Shown here: piece by piece, positions 18,492-26,074 of the stretch
Layout of the letters: the number at the start of each line of letters is the position of its first letter
Position numbering within the stretch: the stretch's first letter is position 1
NCBI RefSeq assembly: GCF_003387155.1
Contig: NZ_QUMT01000003.1
Span: forward strand, 372,001 to 436,000
From: Roseateles depolymerans
Lineage (GTDB): Bacteria; Pseudomonadota; Gammaproteobacteria; Burkholderiales; Burkholderiaceae_C
Direction: 5' to 3'
DNA length: 64,000 nt
Translations under genes and position numbers: made by a program
The notes under the pieces: model-generated
What the model was told of the DNA's origin: nothing
Seen by the model: only the letters and a program-made list of their open reading frames with translations
The model's database searches: none

Positions 18492-18521
18492 ACAGGCGCC
18501 CAGTGGGCGCCTGTGCTTTTT
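18492..18521 (+). terminator. Rho-independent terminator of the LivK-like gene
   Basis: A perfect 10-bp GC-rich stem (ACAGGCGCCC / GGGCGCCTGT) with loop AGT, then GC and five T residues. It lies 86 nt after the binding-protein stop and touches the stop codon of the convergent diguanylate cyclase gene. Confidence 0.88.
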
Positions 18522-20428
18522 CAGGCGGCCGCCGCCCAATCCCGGGCGTCCGCCTCGGTCGCCGCCCGCAATTGCGCCGGCTGGGCCACCTGGATTCGGC
18601 CCTTGCCGCGCCGCTTCGCCTCGTACATCACCTCGTCCGCCGCCCGCAGCAGGTCGCGTCCCAGGTCCGCCCCGCTGCCGATCACCGCGCCAATGCTGGC
18701 ATTGACCGACACCGACTCGCCGGTGTCGAGCTGGATGCGCCGCTGGATCGAGAACAGCACCCGCTGCAGCAACTGCTCCGCATCCGCCGCTCGTGCCAGA
18801 CCCGGCAGCAGGATGGCGAATTCATCCCCGCCCATGCGTGCCACCACGTCCTTGTTGCGCACCAGCTCCTGCAGCCGCTGCGCCACCTGCCGCAGCACCT
18901 CGTCCCCGGCCTCATGGCCATGGCGGTCGTTGACCGGCTTGAACCCGTCCAGGTCCAGATAACAGAGCGTGAACCCTTCGCCGCTGCGGCGTGCGTTCAA
19001 CAGCGTCTCCGCCAGCCGCTCCTCCAGCATGCGCCGGTTCGGCAGCTCGGTCAGCGCATCACGCGTTGCCTGCTGCTGGGCGCTTTCCTCGCTGCGCTTG
19101 AGCTTGTCGATGTCCACCAGCATCCACAGAGACTCCGTCTCCGACATCACCATGCCGCTCACGTCCACCCAGAAGGCGCTGCCGTCCTTGCGACGCATCG
19201 GCAGCTGCACACGGTAGGACGCTCCCGCCCGGATGGCCGCCGACCCCACGCTGGCCACCCGCAGGTGGTCTTCATCCGTCAGGAAGAGCAGGCGCGACGC
19301 GTGGTCCTGCAGCTCGCCGCTGTCATAACCGAACATGCGCTCCAGCGCCGGGTTGCACCACACGGCGCGGCCTTGCTGCAGGCGCACCATGCCGATCAGG
19401 TCGTTCTGCAGCATCATCTGCTGCTGCCGGGCCACGCTGGCCAGCGCCGCCTGATGGACCTGCACCGTGCGTTGATGACGGTGGATCAGCCAGGACGCTC
19501 CCGCGACTGCCAGGGCCACCAGCGCCGCCAGCAGGGACTGCTGCCATACCTGCCGCCACCAGGGCGCCAGATAGTCCTGGCTGCTCACGCCGGTGAACAC
19601 GATGACCGGATAACGGGCCACACGGCGGTAGGCGGTGATGCGCTCCACGTTGTCCAGCGCCACGTACGAGCGGTAGATGCCGTGGTCGGGATGGGCGGCC
19701 AGGCTGTGCAGCATGGCCGTGGAGAGATTGCGCGCGCCAAAGCCGCGGGTGGTGCCCGGTTCGCTGGCGGAGTGGCGCGCAATCAGGTTGAGGCTGTCGG
19801 TGCGCAGGCTCACCGCGCCGGAGGTGCCCAGGGCCAGCGCACTGAACCGGTCCACGAAATGCTGGGCGGACATCACCGCGAAGGTGATGCCTGCGAACTG
19901 CCCGTCATGATTGATCAGCCGCCGCGCCAGCACGATGCACCACTGCCCGTCATAACGGCTTTGCAGCGGCTCGGACACCACCATGTCCGGGCTCATCATC
20001 GCCTGGGCGAAGTAGGGGCGGTCAAAGACGTTGATCGGTTTTTCGCCGGCGCCGTCGCCCGCAATCACATGGCCGTAGATGTCGGTGATGCTCAGGGACG
20101 CCACCTGCGGCAGCAGGCTTTCCTGCTCGCTCAGGATGCGCATCAGCGAATCCTCATGCTCGCGGGACAGGCGCGCGCTGCGAAACCGCAGGGCAATCGT
20201 CGACAGGGCATTGTCGGCATTGCGCAGCTCGGCACCGACCTCGATGCTCAGGCTCTGGGCCAGGTTGTCGGTGGTCTCGCTGGCGCGGGTCTCTTCCGTC
20301 TGCCATTGCGAGCGCAGGCTCAGGACGGTCATCGCCGCCAGGGCCGCGATCACCAGCACATTGCCCAGCACCAGCCATGCCGTCATGCGGCCAGGCCGTT
20401 GTCGGAACAGAAGGGGGAACTTGGGCAT
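18521..20428 (-). CDS. Diguanylate cyclase with Cache sensor, PAS and GGDEF
   Basis: An inner-membrane protein of 635 residues. Order: cytoplasmic tail, TM1 near 15-37 (AWLVLGNVLVIAALAAMTVL), a periplasmic region of about 270 residues of dCache_1 type, TM2 near 305-325 (LLAALVALAVAGASWLIH), a PAS domain (QNDLIGMVRLQQGRAVWCNP), then GGDEF. The active site reads RMGGDEFAILL, and RNKD five residues before it is the RxxD inhibitory c-di-GMP site, so a product-inhibited active cyclase is expected. The start at 20428 has AGGAG 6 nt upstream. It is the second gene of a pair with a lone receiver protein, 19 nt downstream of that gene, which suggests that phosphorylation and c-di-GMP output are linked. 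Confidence 0.93.
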   Translation of the reverse strand: MPKFPLLFRQRPGRMTAWLVLGNVLVIAALAAMTVLSLRSQWQTEETRASETTDNLAQSLSIEVGAELRNADNALSTIALRFRSARLSREHEDSLMRILSEQESLLPQVASLSITDIYGHVIAGDGAGEKPINVFDRPYFAQAMMSPDMVVSEPLQSRYDGQWCIVLARRLINHDGQFAGITFAVMSAQHFVDRFSALALGTSGAVSLRTDSLNLIARHSASEPGTTRGFGARNLSTAMLHSLAAHPDHGIYRSYVALDNVERITAYRRVARYPVIVFTGVSSQDYLAPWWRQVWQQSLLAALVALAVAGASWLIHRHQRTVQVHQAALASVARQQQMMLQNDLIGMVRLQQGRAVWCNPALERMFGYDSGELQDHASRLLFLTDEDHLRVASVGSAAIRAGASYRVQLPMRRKDGSAFWVDVSGMVMSETESLWMLVDIDKLKRSEESAQQQATRDALTELPNRRMLEERLAETLLNARRSGEGFTLCYLDLDGFKPVNDRHGHEAGDEVLRQVAQRLQELVRNKDVVARMGGDEFAILLPGLARAADAEQLLQRVLFSIQRRIQLDTGESVSVNASIGAVIGSGADLGRDLLRAADEVMYEAKRRGKGRIQVAQPAQLRAATEADARDWAAAA

Positions 20429-20447
20429 CACGCTCTCCTGAATCGGT

Positions 20448-20870
20448 TCAGCCGCTGACCGCTGCGCAGGACCCCGCGTCCTGGAACATCTTGCCCAGGT
20501 GCGTGGCCGTCCGGTGAGCCAGATCCCGCAGGTCCACCAGCAGTTGTTCGAAATCAAAGGCCTTGTCGTAGAACGCGTTCGCGCCCAGCGCCGCACAGCG
20601 GGCGGCCATCGCGCCCCGGTCGGTGGCGCTCAGCACGAACACCTCGCCGGCAAACTGCAGACGGCGCAGCCGGCTGAGCACCGACAAGCCGCAGCCGGGC
20701 GCCAGATGCAGGTCCAGCAGCACCACCTGGGGCGCAGTGGCCAGCACGGCTTCCACGGCCTCGTCCTCGCCGGAAGCCTGGGCGACGACCGTCACGCCGG
20801 CTTCATGCTCGGCCCGTTTCACCAGCAGACGGCGCACGGGCAGGGAATCCTCGATCACGGCAATTTTCAT
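20448..20870 (-). CDS. Stand-alone response regulator receiver protein
   Basis: A protein of 140 residues made of one receiver domain with no output domain. Seen: acidic pair in VIEDSLPVRR, phospho-acceptor D53 in VVLLDLHLAPG, the Thr/Ser switch in VLSATDRG and the conserved Lys in FYDKAFD (K103). A short C-terminal helix follows (LVDLRDLAHRTATHLGK). It is the first gene of a two-gene unit with the downstream diguanylate cyclase. Its cognate kinase is not in view. A CheY-like relay or a regulator of the neighbouring cyclase is plausible but inferred. Confidence 0.9.
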   Translation of the reverse strand: MKIAVIEDSLPVRRLLVKRAEHEAGVTVVAQASGEDEAVEAVLATAPQVVLLDLHLAPGCGLSVLSRLRRLQFAGEVFVLSATDRGAMAARCAALGANAFYDKAFDFEQLLVDLRDLAHRTATHLGKMFQDAGSCAAVSG

Positions 20871-21040
20871 GACCGGAATCGTCGCGCGTGGCGGCCTGGA
20901 CGACCATGCGACACGCGCCGTTTCCGATGAGGTCGAGTTGCCGCAGCCTGGCGTAGGTCAATGGCCGACAGGCTTTCGAACAGCGTCGGCGGAGGATCCC
21001 CCCAAGGGAGGAACCGTACAGGGGACGGTCCAACATGAAA

Positions 21041-21072
21041 CAAGGGCCCCGTGCGTAAACACGGGGCCCTTG
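21041..21072 (-). terminator. Terminator of the PEP-CTERM/metalloprotease operon
   Basis: A perfect 13-bp inverted repeat (CAAGGGCCCCGTG / CACGGGGCCCTTG) with a 6-nt loop lies about 60 nt beyond the metalloprotease stop. On the minus strand it is followed by TTTC. It sits between that operon and the divergent-facing end of the receiver gene's promoter region. Confidence 0.8.
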
Positions 21073-21132
21073 TGGAGGTGGCTGAGATGCCTGGGCAGGC
21101 GCCGACGATCGCCAGCGCCTGCGTGGCAGGGC

Positions 21133-22635
21133 TTACCAGCCCAGGTCCTTCAGCAGCGGGAAGGTCAGGTCCTTGGGCGGGACCAGCACGGTGGTGAGGT
21201 CGGCATTGATGTTGGGTTCCATCAGCAGGTTGGGCACCGCCGACACATCCCAGTGCGACACCGACGAGCCGGAGGCCAGCACCGACGGCGTGTACAGCAG
21301 CGGACGACCGCGCGCATCCGCACCGGCGCGGCGCGTCGGGTCGGTGGTCAGCGAGGTGGACACCAGACCAGGCGCGCGACGGGTGCCGTAAGGCACGGCA
21401 GCCGCCACGGCCGCCTTCAGGGTGGCACCGTCGGTCTGGGACACGCTGATGGCCGGGATGACCACCGTCGGATCCGAGCCGCCCAGGCCAGGCGCTGCGC
21501 CACCGGTGTTGTTGGCGATGATCACGCCAATGGCACCCGCGTTCTGCGCGTTCTTCGTCTTCACCGCGAAGCCGCAGGTGCCGCGGTCGATGATGGCGAC
21601 CTTGCCGGCCACGGCCGCCGAGGTGGTGGCATCGAACGGCAGGCAGCCCGCTCCGTTGACCGGGTCGGCCGGCACCACCGCCAGCGCACCCAGGTTCAGG
21701 CCGGTGGATACGGCAGGCCCGAAGGACGCGGTGTTGTAGGCGTAGAAACCGGAGTAGCCAGGGGCGGACGTCGCCGTCTTGAGCACCGGCAGCGGCGTCA
21801 GCGTGGTGGCGGCACCGGCCACGGCCTGCGGGCCGATCCAGGCCAGGCCCAGCGCATTGGTGGTGGACACCTTGCGCTCGGCGCTGGTCATGTCCAGCCA
21901 GGTCTTGCCGGCCGTGTTGTCATACATGTACTGTTCCCAGATGCTGGGCAGTCCGCCATTGGCCTGGTAGGCCGTGCCGTCGGCATTGAGCCGGTAGCCC
22001 ACGGCACTCGACACGCTGCCGGTGTAGACGGTCAGCACCGAGAAGCCCAGGCCGTGGCCCAGCTCATGCAGCAGGGTTTCGACGAAGTTGACCGCGTCGC
22101 CCGCATTGCCGTCCACGCCCAGGTAGAACGGGCTGCCTTCCAGGCAACCGGTGGTGCCGAGGTTGACGTTGAACTGGGTCTTGATGTCGACGTTGCCGTA
22201 GCCGCTGCCGTCATCGGGCACGCCCTCGGTCAGGTTGGCGCCATACAGCTTGTTGGCCAGGGCCTGGGGATACCAGGTGCCCGGCTTCCCGTTGGGGAAG
22301 TCGTGCCAGATGTTCCAGGCGCCGGCGCTGCCCAGCGTGGCGCTGGTGGCCGTGCAGGTCAGGGCTTCCCAGCCGGCATTGACCGTGATGGTCACATTGC
22401 TGGTGAGCTGCTTTTCCCAGATGTCCGCCACATAGCGGTAGACATACATGCGCTGCTCACCCAGCGTGGTGCCGGGGTTGCCGCCGACCGGGGCAACCGG
22501 CGTCGGATCGTTGAAACCGACCCCGGCCGGGTCGCGGCTCTGGATGACGATGGTGGCCGCCTGGCTGACACCGGCGGCGCACAGGGCGGCCAGCAGCGTG
22601 GCACGCACAGCGAAAGTCTTGATGCTCATGTCCAT
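21133..22635 (-). CDS. Secreted metalloprotease-like protein with PA domain
   Basis: A protein of about 500 residues. A signal peptide covers about residues 1-27 (VRATLLAALCAAGVSQA). A zincin-type motif HELGHGLGFS starts at about residue 190; the position where a metzincin would have a third His is Val, so the third ligand must lie elsewhere. A protease-associated (PA) domain is inserted at about 335-430 (KVAIIDRGTCGFAVKTKNAQ, then GAIGVIIANNTGG). The chain closes with LTFPLLKDLGW, as in other PA-domain putative peptidases. It is the last gene of a three-gene minus-strand unit, 5 nt after the preceding stop. Two ATGs (22635, 22629) are possible and neither has a strong ribosome site, consistent with translational coupling. 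Substrate unknown. Confidence 0.85.
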   Translation of the reverse strand: MDMSIKTFAVRATLLAALCAAGVSQAATIVIQSRDPAGVGFNDPTPVAPVGGNPGTTLGEQRMYVYRYVADIWEKQLTSNVTITVNAGWEALTCTATSATLGSAGAWNIWHDFPNGKPGTWYPQALANKLYGANLTEGVPDDGSGYGNVDIKTQFNVNLGTTGCLEGSPFYLGVDGNAGDAVNFVETLLHELGHGLGFSVLTVYTGSVSSAVGYRLNADGTAYQANGGLPSIWEQYMYDNTAGKTWLDMTSAERKVSTTNALGLAWIGPQAVAGAATTLTPLPVLKTATSAPGYSGFYAYNTASFGPAVSTGLNLGALAVVPADPVNGAGCLPFDATTSAAVAGKVAIIDRGTCGFAVKTKNAQNAGAIGVIIANNTGGAAPGLGGSDPTVVIPAISVSQTDGATLKAAVAAAVPYGTRRAPGLVSTSLTTDPTRRAGADARGRPLLYTPSVLASGSSVSHWDVSAVPNLLMEPNINADLTTVLVPPKDLTFPLLKDLGW

Positions 22636-22640
22636 GGTGC

Positions 22641-23135
22641 TCACTTGGTGGGGAGTTCGGCCTTGGCGACAAAGCCCTTGGCAACGGCGGCGTCGGCTTC
22701 CTGCTTGCTCGGGAAGCACAGCTCCTCCAGCTTGCCGTCGGGACGACGCACCACCACGGAGTGGCTGAACATGTCGTCGGTCAGACGCACGCCGGTGGCG
22801 CCGGAGACCGCATGGCGCTTGGCCTGCGGCGTGGCGGCCACGGCGCTCAGCGCGAAGGCGCGCTTGGTGGCACGCAGCGATTGCAGCGCGGCGCGTTCCT
22901 CGTTGGTGGCGGCGCGCAGCTTGCCGGTTTCGGCGTCACGCACCACCACCAGCGTGTCCTGCGCGGCTTCGGTGACCGGCAGGCGGTCATCCGTCGCCGG
23001 AGCGGCCTGAGCAGCCTGAGCAGCGCCTGCGGCGCTTGCGTCCGCCACTGGCGCGGTCTCGGCGGCCGAGGCGGCCAGGGGCAGCATCGCGGCGGCGCAC
23101 ACCGCGGCGGTCAGGGAGAAGGTTCGATTCAGCAT
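22641..23135 (-). CDS. Small secreted protein of unknown function in a PEP-CTERM operon
   Basis: A protein of 164 residues. Signal peptide about 1-25 (TAAVCAAAMLPLAASA), then an Ala-rich spacer, then VVVRDAETGKLRAATNEERAAL and a C-terminal part with HSVVVRRPDGKLEELCFPS. I do not know a function. The arrangement directly after a PEP-CTERM gene and the DAETGKLRA.T.EE pattern are reminiscent of proteins labelled post-PEP-CTERM-1, but that is recollection, not a search. The start is set by AGGAG 6 nt before ATG 23135. Spacing is 25 nt from the PEP-CTERM gene and 5 nt to the metalloprotease gene, so the three are probably co-transcribed. One Cys in the mature chain. Confidence 0.75.
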   Translation of the reverse strand: MLNRTFSLTAAVCAAAMLPLAASAAETAPVADASAAGAAQAAQAAPATDDRLPVTEAAQDTLVVVRDAETGKLRAATNEERAALQSLRATKRAFALSAVAATPQAKRHAVSGATGVRLTDDMFSHSVVVRRPDGKLEELCFPSKQEADAAVAKGFVAKAELPTK

Positions 23136-23160
23136 CTGGAACTCCTTGGTCAAAGCACGC

Positions 23161-23808
23161 TCAGCGAGCCTTTTGGCGACGGCGGACGGCGATCAGGCCA
23201 ACCAGACCCAGGCTGGCCAGGGCCAGGCTGGCGGGTTCCGGCACGGCGGTCACGCTCAGGTTGTCCACACCGACGTAGTTGGCCAGGTCGGCACTGCCCA
23301 CGTATTCGATGGCGAAGCGGCCGCTGGTGCCGGCGCCCTGGCTGCCCAGGTTCAGGCTGTACTGGGCCCATTGGCCAGTGACGGTCACGGTGGTGTCCAG
23401 CACCAGGCTGGTGGGGTTGCCAGCAGCGTCCAGCAAACCAAAGGTCAGCTGGTCGAAGTAGCCGTCACCCAGGAGGTCGGCCTTGGCCCAGAAGGTCACC
23501 ACCGTGCTGGTCGCGGTGGAGAACACCGGGGTGATCAGCCAGCTGGCCAGATTGCCGCCCGCGCCTGCGTTGTTGAAGTTGCTGGAGATGTAGGAGTTGC
23601 TGGCACCGCTGAGGGCGCCAAAGATCGTCTGATCCCCTTGCACCCACGGCGAGGTCAGGCCGGTGGGGGTGCTGAGGTTGAGGATCGTCCATCCGGAGGA
23701 CGGCAGATTGGCGACGTCATCGAATCCCTCGCTGATGAGGGTGGCGTCGGCGTGCGCGGATGCCATTGCACCCACCAGCGCCAATGCCGCGCAGGCTTGC
23801 TTGAACAT
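23161..23808 (-). CDS. PEP-CTERM sorting domain protein
   Basis: A secreted protein of 215 residues. Signal peptide about 1-19 (CAALALVGAMASAHA), a beta-rich middle that looks like a choice-of-anchor/carbohydrate-binding jelly roll (SEGFDDVANLPSSGW, then VDNLSVTAV at its end), and a C-terminal PEP-CTERM tail: AVPEPASLALASLGL, a hydrophobic helix and a basic end RRRQKAR. Such tails are cut by exosortase (EpsH/XrtB group) and the protein goes to the outer surface or exopolysaccharide. No exosortase gene lies in this window. ATG 23808 has AAGGA about 7 nt upstream; a longer frame has no site. It is first in the operon with the small protein and the metalloprotease. Confidence 0.92.
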   Translation of the reverse strand: MFKQACAALALVGAMASAHADATLISEGFDDVANLPSSGWTILNLSTPTGLTSPWVQGDQTIFGALSGASNSYISSNFNNAGAGGNLASWLITPVFSTATSTVVTFWAKADLLGDGYFDQLTFGLLDAAGNPTSLVLDTTVTVTGQWAQYSLNLGSQGAGTSGRFAIEYVGSADLANYVGVDNLSVTAVPEPASLALASLGLVGLIAVRRRQKAR

Positions 23809-23935
23809 TGCAGGTCCTTCTGGAGAAAGCGGTGGGATGTCCACCCCGGCTGTTGGAGACACGCTTGCCGTCATGCGGTTTGCGTCAAGAGTCCGTGGGG
23901 CGGTCTGACTGCCCCGCCCATGGGCTGGCTGATTG

Positions 23936-23951
23936 TGTGACGGGCTTCACG
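23936..23951. promoter_or_regulatory. CRP/FNR-family-like dyad
   Basis: TGTGACGGGCTTCACG matches the TGTGA-N6-TCACA pattern in nine of ten half-site bases. It lies about 128 bp upstream of the PEP-CTERM start and about 400 bp from the pilin start. It could bind a CRP- or c-di-GMP-responsive Clp-like regulator; binding is inferred. Confidence 0.45.
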
Positions 23952-23964
23952 AATGAGCAGCCAC

Positions 23965-24008
23965 GGGAAACGCCAGTTCCCCCCTGGTCGGAGGGGTAGT
24001 TGTTTCCC
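23965..24008. repeat. Nested inverted repeats
   Basis: GGGAAAC at 23965-23971 pairs with GTTTCCC at 24002-24008, and inside it CCCCT (23981-23985) pairs with AGGGG (23992-23996) over a 6-nt loop. It lies just beside the CRP-like dyad. It may be an operator or an mRNA structure; there is no T tract. Confidence 0.4.
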
Positions 24009-24346
24009 TAGTCGTCATCAGGCGTGCACGCAGGGTGGCTTGGAATCGGGGGGTGGCCCCGTCCTCACCGGGCGGTGACGCGGCATCGACCCGTCACGAC
24101 CCGTGGCGCTGTGGCGCCCTTGGTGAAAGTCCGGATGGCAAGCACTGGCCCTGCATCTGCACCCCGGCGCATCGGCCTTCCAGACGCAAGACCCTGTGCC
24201 GGCCAGGGGCACCGGCAGGCCGACAGCTGTGAGCAAAGCGCCTACATCGGCTGATGCCATCCCCGCACGGCCGCTTGGGCAGGCGCCGTCTGTTGCCGAC
24301 ACGGCCGCCCCGGGAAGATGCGAACCATCCAAACAGGGAGCCCGTC

Positions 24347-24901
24347 ATGTCAAACGTTCGCACCGCCACTCGCCGTTCAACGCTTGCCACCCGCCTGATG
24401 CAAGGGTCGGTGCTGTTGGTCGGCCTGGGCCTGTTCTGCCTGTCCCAGTACGCCGGTGCGGCCACCCCGGTGACCTCGACCTTCCCGGTCACGGCCACCA
24501 TCACCAGCGCCTGCACGGTGTCGGGCTCGTCGCTGAATTTCGGCAGTGCGATCGACCCGCTGTCGGTGTCCACGCCGCTGGATGCCACCTCGACGCTGAC
24601 GGTGACCTGCTCCAACACTACGCCCTACACCGTCTCGCTCAGCGCCGGCGCGAACGCGGGCGGCGCCACCAACTTCGCCAACCGGACGATGAAAAGCGGT
24701 GCGGACACCCTGGCCTATCAGCTCTATCTGGATTCGGGCCGGTCCACGGTCTGGGGCGACGGGACCGCCGCCAGCAGCGCCAAGAACGGCACCGGCACCG
24801 GCAGCGTCCAGAGCCATACGGTGTATGGCCGCCTGCCGTCGCTGGCCAACGTGGTGCCTGGGTCCTACACCGACACGGTGACGGTGACGATCAGCTATTG
24901 A
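24347..24901 (+). CDS. Spore coat U (SCPU) domain protein, Csu-type pilin-like
   Basis: A secreted protein of 184 residues. After a signal peptide (about 1-38, ending GLFCLSQYAGA) comes a single SCPU domain: TFPVTATITSACTVSGSSLNFG opens it and GSYTDTVTVTISY closes it, with the paired Cys of the family (SACTV and TCSN). SCPU proteins are subunits of chaperone-usher fibres such as Csu pili. Normally chaperone, usher and tip genes are adjacent; here the next gene is an acyl-CoA dehydrogenase on the other strand, so the subunit is an orphan. Start 24347 has GGGAG upstream. A GC hairpin lies just after the stop at 24902-24916. Confidence 0.88.
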   Translation: MSNVRTATRRSTLATRLMQGSVLLVGLGLFCLSQYAGAATPVTSTFPVTATITSACTVSGSSLNFGSAIDPLSVSTPLDATSTLTVTCSNTTPYTVSLSAGANAGGATNFANRTMKSGADTLAYQLYLDSGRSTVWGDGTAASSAKNGTGTGSVQSHTVYGRLPSLANVVPGSYTDTVTVTISY

Positions 24902-24934
24902 GCCCGCTCGCCGGGCACGGGCGTGCAATGACGC

Positions 24935-26062
24935 TCAAAGCGCCCGGCCGATCAGGATCTTCTGGACCTCGGAGGTCCCTTCGTAGATCTGCGTGACCCG
25001 CACGTCGCGGTAGATGCGCTCCACCGGGAAGTCGCTCACATAGCCGTAGCCCCCATGCACCTGGATGGCGGCCGAGCAGACCTTCTCCGCCATCTCGCTG
25101 GCAAAGAGCTTGGCCATGGCCGCTTCCTTGAGACAGGGCTGGCCCGCATCCTTCAGGCTGGCGGCATGCCAGATCAGCTGACGGGCGGCCTCGATCTGGG
25201 TGGCCATGTCGGCCAGCTTGTGCTGGATGACCTGGTGCTCGAAGATCGGCACGCCAAAGGCGACCCGCTCGCGGCTGTACTTCAGCGCCGCGTCGAAAGC
25301 CGCGCGCGCCATGCCGACCGACTGGGAGGCGATGCCGATGCGTCCCCCCTCCAGGCCGGACAAGGCGATCTTCAGTCCCTGCCCCTCTTCGCCCAGCCGG
25401 TTGGCGGCCGGCACGCGGCAATTCTCGAACAGGATCTGGGCGGTGTCGCTGGCATGCTGGCCCATCTTGTCCTCCACCCGCGCCACGACGTAGCCGGGCG
25501 TGCGCGTCGGCACCAGGAAGGCGCTGATGCCCTTCTTGCCGGCGGCCTTGTCGGTGACCGCCATCACGATGGCCACGTCCCCGTTCTTGCCGCTGGTGAT
25601 GAACTGCTTCACCCCGTTCAGCACGTAGTCGTCCCCGTCCCGCACCGCGGTGGTCCGCAGGCCGCCGGCCTCGGAGCCCACATGCGGCTCGGTCAGGCAG
25701 AAGGCGCCCAGCATGTCGCCGCGGGCCAATGGCTTGAGAAAACGCTCCTTCTGGTCCTCGTTGCCGAAGGCCATCAGAATGCTGCACACCGGGCAGTTGT
25801 TGACGCTCACCACGGTGGAGGTGGCGCCGTCCCCGGCAGCGATCTCTTCCAGGATCACGGCCAGTGCCAGGTAGTCCAGGCCAGCGCCGTCGTACTCCGT
25901 GGGCACGGCCACGCCATAGCAGCCCAGGGCGGCCAGGCCCTTGAGCGCTTCGGCCGGGAACTGGTGGGACTTGTCCCACTCCGCCGCAAACGGCGTGATC
26001 TGGTCCTCTACAAAGGCGCGGACGGCGTCCTGCACGGCGCGATGGTCTTCAGAAAGCAGCAT
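24935..26062 (-). CDS. Acyl-CoA dehydrogenase, short-chain type
   Basis: A flavoenzyme of 375 residues. Acyl-CoA dehydrogenase signatures: GAFCLTEPHVGSEAGGLRTT (flavin/substrate contact), QFITSGKNGDVAIVM, and the catalytic base Glu at about 361 in QIYEGTSEVQKILIGRAL, the usual position in short- and medium-chain enzymes. It should oxidise acyl-CoA to enoyl-CoA and pass electrons to ETF. It is the third gene of a minus-strand unit after the thiolase and SDR genes, 12 nt from the SDR stop, so it probably belongs to a beta-oxidation or branched-chain operon. Exact chain length is not readable. Confidence 0.93.
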   Translation of the reverse strand: MLLSEDHRAVQDAVRAFVEDQITPFAAEWDKSHQFPAEALKGLAALGCYGVAVPTEYDGAGLDYLALAVILEEIAAGDGATSTVVSVNNCPVCSILMAFGNEDQKERFLKPLARGDMLGAFCLTEPHVGSEAGGLRTTAVRDGDDYVLNGVKQFITSGKNGDVAIVMAVTDKAAGKKGISAFLVPTRTPGYVVARVEDKMGQHASDTAQILFENCRVPAANRLGEEGQGLKIALSGLEGGRIGIASQSVGMARAAFDAALKYSRERVAFGVPIFEHQVIQHKLADMATQIEAARQLIWHAASLKDAGQPCLKEAAMAKLFASEMAEKVCSAAIQVHGGYGYVSDFPVERIYRDVRVTQIYEGTSEVQKILIGRAL

Positions 26063-26074
26063 GGGTCAGGGTCC

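Larger units (their letters stand above)
23809..24346. other. 538-bp intergenic region between the divergent PEP-CTERM operon and spore-coat-U gene
   Basis: No gene can be supported here. The region must hold the promoters of both divergent units. I see a CRP-like dyad at 23936-23951 and nested inverted repeats at 23965-24008. The right half (about 24040-24330) is GC-rich and contains only short overlapping open frames without ribosome sites. Confidence 0.6.

Noticed and set aside
23809-23935. Sigma-54 promoter for the PEP-CTERM operon
   Set aside because: I looked for the TGGCAC-N5-TTGCA pattern on the gene strand and found no acceptable match.
24254-24346. Longer N-terminus for the spore-coat-U protein
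   Set aside because: The extra 31 residues are Arg/Pro-rich and would precede the signal peptide; the ATG at 24347 has its own ribosome site.
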